Source of the DNA: Euonymus europaeus
Taxonomy: Eukaryota > Streptophyta > Magnoliopsida > Celastrales > Celastraceae
NCBI GenBank assembly: GCA_963580455.1
Contig: OY756968.1
Location: forward strand, 23,219,996 to 23,283,995
DNA: 64,000 nt
Direction of reading: 5' to 3'
Part shown: positions 57,691 to 64,000 of the stretch, in pieces
Numbering within the stretch: position 1 is the stretch's first letter
Layout: each line of letters begins with the position of its first letter
Program-made: the position numbers and the translations under genes
The notes under the pieces: generated by a model
Told to the model about the DNA's origin: nothing
The model's input: only the letters and a program-made list of their open reading frames with translations
The model's database searches: none

Positions 57691-60504
57691 ATGGGAGTGG
57701 GAGCAACGGAAGCAAGAAGAGAAGACAGCAAACCAAACATGGGCACACTTCCTATGGACTTTGTTCTGAGCAAATTAGCGTCAGTTATTGAGAGTGAAGC
57801 GTCTTTATTAGGAAGTGTGCACCATGAACTTCTAGAGATCAAGCATGAGCTACAATTCATGAGATCCTTTCTAGTAGATGCTGATAAAAAGAGTGTCCAC
57901 TTTACAGAAGGAGAGAAAGCTTGGGTAGATAGCGTCAGAGACATAGCCTATGACGTTGAGGACATCATCGATGAGATGACGTACTACTACAACAGAGAGC
58001 AATCTGCAGATGGTACAGTGGCAAAGTTCCTCTGTAAACTCTTCCGCCTACCAATGAACTTGTGGGTGAGGCATCGTATTGGCAGAAAGTTGCATAGGGT
58101 CAATGGCATGATCCACTCCATTTCAGAGAGACGCCAAAGATATGGAGTTCATCGGATACAAGCAACAGAATCAAAATCGGATGGTGAACAACAATGGGTG
58201 CACAACTACCGAGAGGCGTCTTTGTTCTTGAACACTGAAGAATGTGTGGGTATTGAAAACCACAAAGAATCATTGACACACTGGTTGATGGATGACGAGC
58301 CACACCGCACCGTTATTTCCGTTGTTGGAATGGGAGGTTCGGGCAAGACGACTCTTGTCACACAAGCTTATAACAGTCCATCTGTGAAGCGACACTTTGA
58401 CTGCTGTGCTTGGATCGCTGTATCACAAAATTACGTCATTGAAGACTTGCTGAAATGCATGATCAAGGAATTCTTCCAAGCCACCAGGGAATTAATTCAT
58501 GTGGATCTCACCACTATGGGTTATAGGAAATTAGGAGAGTTGCTTGTCAACTTCTTGAAGCCATTGAGGTATGTGATTGTTTTGGATGATGTTTGGAATG
58601 TGAATCTGTGGACGGAAATTAATTTCTTACTCCCAGAAGGCAAGCGAGGAAGTCGAATGTTGCTCACAACTAGGAATGAGGATGTTGCCCTCACTCCTTT
58701 TGGGGTTAGAAGCCATATTCACTTCATTCAACCTCTAGGAAAGGATGACGCATGGAACCTGTTCTGTGTGAAAGCTTTTTCAAGAAACCCAAGTGGATTT
58801 TGCCCTCCAGAGCTGCAAGTGTTGGCTCAGAAATTTGTGAAAAAATGTGAAGGTCTACCTATGGCTATTGTTGCCTTAGGTGGTGTCATGGCGTCCAAGA
58901 AAACGGAAATAGAGTGGAGGAAGGTTTACAATAGCTTGAACTGGGAACTGAGCAACAACCCTATGTTACAAGTAGTGAAAAGTGTCCTGCTTCTTAGCTT
59001 CATTGACTTGCCATTCCAACTTAAGCAATGCTTCTTGTATTGTTCTATTCTCCCAGAGGATTTTGTCATCCGCAGAAAGAGGCTTATTCGACTATGGATG
59101 GCAGAAGGTTTTGTAGAAGAGATTAGAGGACTAACACCAGAAGAGGTCGCAGAGAGTTACCTCATGGATCTTGCTCACCGTAGCATGCTTCAAGTTATCA
59201 AGAACCCATCTGGTAGGCTGAAAGCATGTAAAATGCATGACCTCATAAGGGAACTTGCTATTTCAGTATCAGAAAGGGAGAAATTTTCTCGAGTATGGAA
59301 AGGCGAGAATTTAGGTGGCCAGGTTGGGACACGGCGTTTGTCAATTCAGTCACTTGAGAGGAAGTCAGAATCTTGGACAGGTATATCTCAGCTTCGTTCT
59401 TTCTTTGCATTCGTCACTGGTCATCTTTCTTCTCCTACTCCGTACTCACTGCCGTCAGGTTTTAGGCTCTTACGGGTATTAGATTTGGAATTTGTCCCAG
59501 TCAAGAGACTGCCAAAGGAAATAGGGGATCTGTTCAATTTAAGGTATCTGAACTTGAAGGGAACTCTTATCGAGAAGGTTCCAAAATCAATAGAAAAACT
59601 CTACAATTTACGGACCTTGAACCTTTACCAGACAAAGGTAAGGGCACTTCCTAGTGGCATAGTCAAACTGCCAAATTTGAGGTATTTGATTGCAAGCTAT
59701 TACAATCTTGAACTAGTTGACGGATTCAATTATATTAGCGGGCCAAGGATACCTTCAGGCGTAACAAATCTAAGGAGTTTGCAAGTTCTGAATTTTGTGG
59801 AAGTAAATTGCAGTGAAATGAAACATGTCCGTAATTTGAGGCAGCTCACTTGCCTGGGCATGATGAAGGCACAAGATGTGGGTGAGACGGATTTGTGCGC
59901 GTCCATTGAAAATATGGAACTCCTCTGCCACCTAGCGATAATGGCTTCGGGAGAAGAAGAAGTCCTCCGAACAGATGCACTATCATCGCCTCCGCCTCGT
60001 CTCCAGAGGCTGAATTTGATTGGAAAACTCGAGAAGTTTCCAAACTGGATTTCTTCGCTCCAGAGCTTGACAGCTTTGTACTTGAGTTGGTCTAGACTGA
60101 TTGAAGATCCACTTCCTTCCATCCAATTGTTGCCCAAGCTTCGGAGACTGACACTCGTTAATGCTTATCTTGGTAAACATTTATGCTTTCATGCAGGGTT
60201 CCTTACTCTGAAGAATTTAATCTTGCGCAATCTCCCTCAGCTAGAAGAGATTACAATCGAGAAAGGAGCAATGCCGAGCATCCAAAATCTATGGCTTTGC
60301 CAATGCACCCGGTTGAAGATGCTGCCTCAAGGTATTGAATATCTTACCAATCTCGATCATGTATATCTGGCAAATGTTTCACAAGAACTCGTAGAGAGCA
60401 TAAGTAGAGGGAGCAGAACTGCTCATCTGAAGGACAGTCGCATAAAAAAGATCCACCACTACTATCAGACATCATCTGGGTGGTTATACGAAAGCTTGTC
60501 TTGA
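57691..60504 (+). CDS. CC-NBS-LRR disease resistance protein, RPM1-like
   Basis: Single exon, 937 residues (Arabidopsis RPM1 has 926). The N-terminal coiled coil holds the EDVID-type motif (YDVEDIIDEM). NB-ARC motifs are complete: P-loop GMGGSGKTT (213-221), RNBS-A, kinase-2 VIVLDDVW (295-302), RNBS-B GSRMLLTTRNEDVA, GLPL-type GLPM (388-391), RNBS-D CFLYCSILPEDF and MHD (515-517). About a dozen irregular leucine-rich repeats follow (about 545-900). Close agreement with RPM1 in WARH/WVRH, YVIEDLLKCMIKEFF and KRLIRLWMAEGFVE places it in the RPM1 clade. RPM1 acts at the plasma membrane and guards RIN4, but effector specificity cannot be predicted. An alternative start at 57739 (MGTLPMDFVLSKL) would align better with RPM1's N-terminus. 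The frame is intact, so it is likely functional. Confidence 0.95.
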   Translation: MGVGATEARREDSKPNMGTLPMDFVLSKLASVIESEASLLGSVHHELLEIKHELQFMRSFLVDADKKSVHFTEGEKAWVDSVRDIAYDVEDIIDEMTYYYNREQSADGTVAKFLCKLFRLPMNLWVRHRIGRKLHRVNGMIHSISERRQRYGVHRIQATESKSDGEQQWVHNYREASLFLNTEECVGIENHKESLTHWLMDDEPHRTVISVVGMGGSGKTTLVTQAYNSPSVKRHFDCCAWIAVSQNYVIEDLLKCMIKEFFQATRELIHVDLTTMGYRKLGELLVNFLKPLRYVIVLDDVWNVNLWTEINFLLPEGKRGSRMLLTTRNEDVALTPFGVRSHIHFIQPLGKDDAWNLFCVKAFSRNPSGFCPPELQVLAQKFVKKCEGLPMAIVALGGVMASKKTEIEWRKVYNSLNWELSNNPMLQVVKSVLLLSFIDLPFQLKQCFLYCSILPEDFVIRRKRLIRLWMAEGFVEEIRGLTPEEVAESYLMDLAHRSMLQVIKNPSGRLKACKMHDLIRELAISVSEREKFSRVWKGENLGGQVGTRRLSIQSLERKSESWTGISQLRSFFAFVTGHLSSPTPYSLPSGFRLLRVLDLEFVPVKRLPKEIGDLFNLRYLNLKGTLIEKVPKSIEKLYNLRTLNLYQTKVRALPSGIVKLPNLRYLIASYYNLELVDGFNYISGPRIPSGVTNLRSLQVLNFVEVNCSEMKHVRNLRQLTCLGMMKAQDVGETDLCASIENMELLCHLAIMASGEEEVLRTDALSSPPPRLQRLNLIGKLEKFPNWISSLQSLTALYLSWSRLIEDPLPSIQLLPKLRRLTLVNAYLGKHLCFHAGFLTLKNLILRNLPQLEEITIEKGAMPSIQNLWLCQCTRLKMLPQGIEYLTNLDHVYLANVSQELVESISRGSRTAHLKDSRIKKIHHYYQTSSGWLYESLS

Positions 60505-62981
60505 TTTCACTTAGTAATTTGTTTCTGCTTGTAAGAAGGCCTTTTCTTTGGTCTGATAAGCCGGCACTTGTAAACAGAACTATTTACATCTTTTGCTTGG
60601 TTTGGTAAATCTCAAGCAACTATCTTCCTCGCCAGAATCAACTATACGTCTTTTGATGAACTCCATTTTTCACACTTGATGTGGGTCTGGCTACTCGGCT
60701 TCAATATATGGTTCTGATCAGGAGTATTTTTGAAGATGAAAATGTACAAAGTTGTTCCTGACTGTAAAAGAATGAGGAAATGAGTTGAATGCACCTAGAA
60801 TTCTAATGCAAATCCAGAGGATCTTTATTAAACCGGTTGATTGAAGAAGAATCTGAATATCAATAAAAGTGCAAACTAGTAAATGATCACAATTCTACCA
60901 TATTTACAGAAGTTATATGTGCACAGGTAATATAGAACACTCTCTGGATTATGAGAGGAGCAATGCTATATTTCTCCATGATCGTCATTTTATCTCAATT
61001 CATTTGGCATGTGATTGGTTATAAACACAAGTGTATTGATGGTACATTGAAAGTCGTGAATTTGTATTCACACCCTCAATAATGTACATAGTGGACGCAC
61101 TTGTTCGTCTACTCGTTGTAATCCGTCCTACAAATAATGCAGTCTTATATTTTGTCAATGAGAGATGTAAAAGCATATGAAAATTGTGGATTTAAAGCTA
61201 TTGTTTGGTTATTAGAGCATGAGCAATGATGCCAATAATGCATGAACCAATGTTCGACGATACTTGATTGGCAAGCTAAAAATATTTTGGGGTTACTATG
61301 TTGACCTATTTGATGATTATGAGCGTGGATATTCTATCCACAACTCACTGACATTTTTCAAAAGAGAGAGACAAACATTGCTTGAGAATTAGATGTTGGT
61401 GTCAGATATATGTTACTTGATTGCTTCTAAGTACATGTGATATTGCACGTTCTTATTCCTAAATAGTCCTTGATATTTTTGCCTTTGTGTTCTATCCCTC
61501 CACATCAACATGAACGCATTACTATCATAATATGATTTGTGAATGGTAATCACTTTGTTCAATTGACATTGATAGATGATTATCCGATTCAATAGTTTAG
61601 ATAAATGTATAATTCTACAAACGAATGAGTCACTCTATAAAGAGAACAACTTGCAGCATACATTAAATGTATCTGTGAATTTGTATTAATGTGATGTAAT
61701 AAATTGACTTCATTGTGGCAGTGAGAATATCAAACATAAAATTACACATAAATTAAATGTATCCGTGCATTTGTATTGATGTAATATACTCCTATTTTAA
61801 TTGTTCCCTTCACTTTTTTTACACAGTTTAAGAAAGTATTTAATTCCCTTTCAATTTGACGTTTATACCGTTATTTATAATATGCATAGTTATTGAGTTA
61901 GTTGTTAAGCTTTTCAAGTTAATGCTAAAATGAGAAAAAATGAAAAAAAAAAACTTTCATTAATTGAAATGTGCATGTATTTTAGGACATCTCAAAAAGA
62001 AACAAAGGACAATTAAAATGGGACGGAGGGAGTAATAAATTGACTTCATTGTGATGGTGAGAATAGAACATCCAATGACACAAAAATAGAGAAAATTAAA
62101 GATTACCTCACACGAAATTTTAAATAAATTTATATTTAATGATTAAGGATGTCAAGATACAAATTTCTTCTCCCATATTATTTATGAGACAGATGCATCA
62201 TTTCATTTCAATATTTAACAAGTGAAAAAAATGTAGAATAAAAAAAAGTGAAAAATACCAGGAGTAATATCAAAAGGACAGTAATAAATAACTAATATTT
62301 TAGGAGCCTATATCTGAATAATATGTTTGAAACCCTAAGGAAAACACATTCGCTAAAGCGTAATAGACTCGTATATCGAATTTTTATATTGTAACCTAAA
62401 TAAAAGGTGTTAAATCCTAAGGATAACGAATTCTCTAAACTCTAACGGACTAATAATTAATTAAAATAAAATCAGAAAAATGCTCAACATAATGATTAAA
62501 GTAGTAAAATAATTAATTATAATAGAGAATTTAATAGAATAACGAGATATAAACTACCATAAATTCTCAAAATATGAGTTATATATCAATTTTCAGTACT
62601 AAAAACCTAGGCAAGTGTTGGTAATTTTATTTCATGCCAACTACTAAAACCAATGGGCAATATTCAGGTTTTTTTTTTGTTCAGCGCATAGAATTTTTTT
62701 TCTTTGTCAACGTAACATAGCACACAGAATTTTCAGAGTCAGCTGGCTAAAAGGAAGAAAAAAAATATTGAAATTACGAACTTTAAAATGCGCTACGACT
62801 ACGATTGCTTGCTTTCTTTCTTGCCCTAATTTAACGTTAATTGGCGGCGGCTGGGCTGCTATAAAGGTCGTAACTTTTACCGCTTCTTCCATCAATCTCC
62901 GATCTTTCTATTGTTTCTTAAGCAAGCTCGATCTGTCAATTGTTTATTATCAAATCGTATTTGTGTGATTGGCGTTAAAGA
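60505..62981. other. AT-rich intergenic region
   Basis: No gene in about 2.5 kb. It holds a local duplication (about 61660-61736 and 61752-62078) of which the second copy is split by a MITE. The last 200 bp before 62982 are the promoter and leader of the glutamyl-tRNA synthetase gene. Confidence 0.5.
61787..62034. mobile_element. Stowaway/Tourist-like MITE inserted in a duplicated sequence
   Basis: The right end, read inward, is TACTCCCTCCGTCCCATTTT, a widespread plant MITE end; the left end is a shortened version (TACTCCTATTTTAATTG). The uninterrupted neighbour copy at about 61660-61736 shows the empty site GATGTAATAAATTGAC. The target duplication is 2-3 bp (TA or TAA/ATA, ambiguous). No coding capacity. 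Confidence 0.75.
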
Positions 62982-64000
62982 ATGGAGATTAAGCTGTTCG
63001 CTTTCCCGGCCGATAGCCCTCCTCTTTGTGTGATTGCCGCTGCTAAAATTGCCGGGATCACTCTGCCCTCCGAGGCTTCCGCTTCTGTTCCTACTTTGCT
63101 CTTCTCTGATGGGTATTTTCTTCTTTTACTTGTTTGCTTTCTCTCTTCCCAGCGTTTTTGTTCAACATGGTTTGCCTGATGTAGTTTTAGTTAGGGGGGT
63201 ATTCCTTTTAACTATTTCTGATTGTTTTTTAACATCATTTTGGTTTTCCTCGGTTGGTAAGTTTGGGGAGGGAAGGTTTGAAACCATGACCAAGAAACCC
63301 AGAAGCTCTTGGTCATGAGGTATCCCAATTTTGGCTTTTGCTAAAATAAATTTCAGTGGATGCTTTTGTGTTGCATCTGCTGTTAGTAAATTCACAGAAA
63401 ATCTGGCATTCCCATATTCTAATTGAACCTTCATTATAGGCACAAATTGCATGGGACATACGTACTTCTTCGTTACATTGGTCGCGTTGCCACTATTTCC
63501 AGTCTCTATGGTCAGAATGCTTATGAATCTGCCAAGGTAACAATTCTATGGAAATTCCTTGATTTTCTGTTAGCACATTGATTTGTAATAATATTATCTT
63601 TTCTCTGTGCTCTCAGATAGATGAATGGCTAGAATATGCACCAATTTTTTCAACTGGTTCTGAATTTGAGAATGCTTGCAATTGTGTGGACAAGCATCTA
63701 GAGAGTTGTACTCTCTTGGTTGGGAATTCTTTATCAATCGCAGATATAGCTATCTGGTCCATTCTTGCTGGTAAAGCTTCTGAAACTTAGCGGTATATGT
63801 TTATTTTACTTGGGTTATGTCATATTGGCTTAAATTTTAGAATTTTCATGGTTTTCTGCATGTAAAAAGACCTTGGCCCTGAACTATGGGGTACATGGCC
63901 TGAATAAATCACTCTTTAATTATATGGGATAGAATATGGCTGAATAAGATATGTTGTTGGAACCTGAAGGATTTTTGTTTATAGGAAATTTCTGTTCTCT
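62982..64000 (+). CDS. Cytosolic glutamyl-tRNA synthetase, 5' part (runs off window)
   Basis: Exons 62982-63112, 63440-63536 and 63617-63770 are seen; the next exon is beyond the window. The 127 residues form the GST-like N-terminal domain of eukaryotic cytosolic GluRS: MEIKLFAFPADSPPLCVIAAAK, LHGTYVLLRYIGRVA, QIDEWLEYAPIFSTGSEFENAC, LLVGNSLSIADIAIWSILAG. This domain binds partner factors in multi-synthetase complexes, while the class I catalytic core with HIGH and KMSKS would lie downstream. The enzyme attaches glutamate to tRNA-Glu in the cytosol. The first ATG after a pyrimidine-rich leader fits the Arabidopsis N-terminus. Splice phases are 2, 0 and 1. Confidence 0.9.

Overview
The window is nuclear DNA from a flowering plant, almost certainly a eudicot. 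Genes are split by short GT-AG introns, intergenic DNA is AT-rich and full of microsatellites and small transposons, and the families are plant-specific: OVATE, phytocyanin, DREB/ERF, PPR, CC-NBS-LRR, Ulp1-carrying MULE and steroleosin. The species cannot be named from sequence alone.

Layout. 1-5.9 kb: a non-autonomous hAT element with exact 8-bp target duplications, an OVATE-family repressor gene, then gene-free DNA with a perfect 121-bp tandem duplication. 5.9-9.2 kb: a Vps62/DUF946 gene followed by a decayed tandem copy. 10.7-18.4 kb: four stellacyanin-like phytocyanin genes plus one relic, a local family at different stages of decay. 18.4-22.3 kb: gene-free repeat-rich DNA. 22.3-28.6 kb: an 11-exon NDUFAF5 gene (mitochondrial complex I assembly) with an RTE-type LINE in intron 7. 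29.8-32.4 kb: a UPF0301/AlgH-like gene. 33-35.1 kb: a six-exon steroleosin-type hydroxysteroid dehydrogenase. 36.3-36.8 kb (minus): an ERF016-019-like factor.

39.2-43.6 kb holds a decayed MULE-like element. It keeps a transposase DNA-binding remnant and a broken Ulp1-MULE-type gene, and is peppered with AGTATCA. 44.3-52.7 kb is the centrepiece: an 8,392-bp, apparently autonomous MULE with 79-bp terminal inverted repeats (one mismatch) and 9-bp target duplications. It carries an intact Ulp1-like cysteine protease gene (+) and an intact MuDR-type transposase gene (-). It has inserted into the coding sequence of a PPR gene whose halves (44126-44324 and 52726-54566) still join in frame. The element holds four arrays of the 9-mer GGTCGTGCC. 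Three lie in predicted introns just upstream of 3' splice sites, always in the sense of the gene concerned. This is the least explained signal in the window.

54.6-64 kb: SDHAF1 (complex II assembly), an RPM1-like CC-NBS-LRR gene, gene-free DNA with a MITE whose empty site is preserved in a neighbouring duplicate, and the first three exons of cytosolic glutamyl-tRNA synthetase, which runs off the window.

The genes are an ordinary mixed plant neighbourhood, not a pathway cluster. NDUFAF5, SDHAF1 and the PPR gene are all organelle-related, and all have TGGGCY (site II) motifs upstream. All exon boundaries come from reading frame, splice consensus and family knowledge; no transcript evidence or database search was available.
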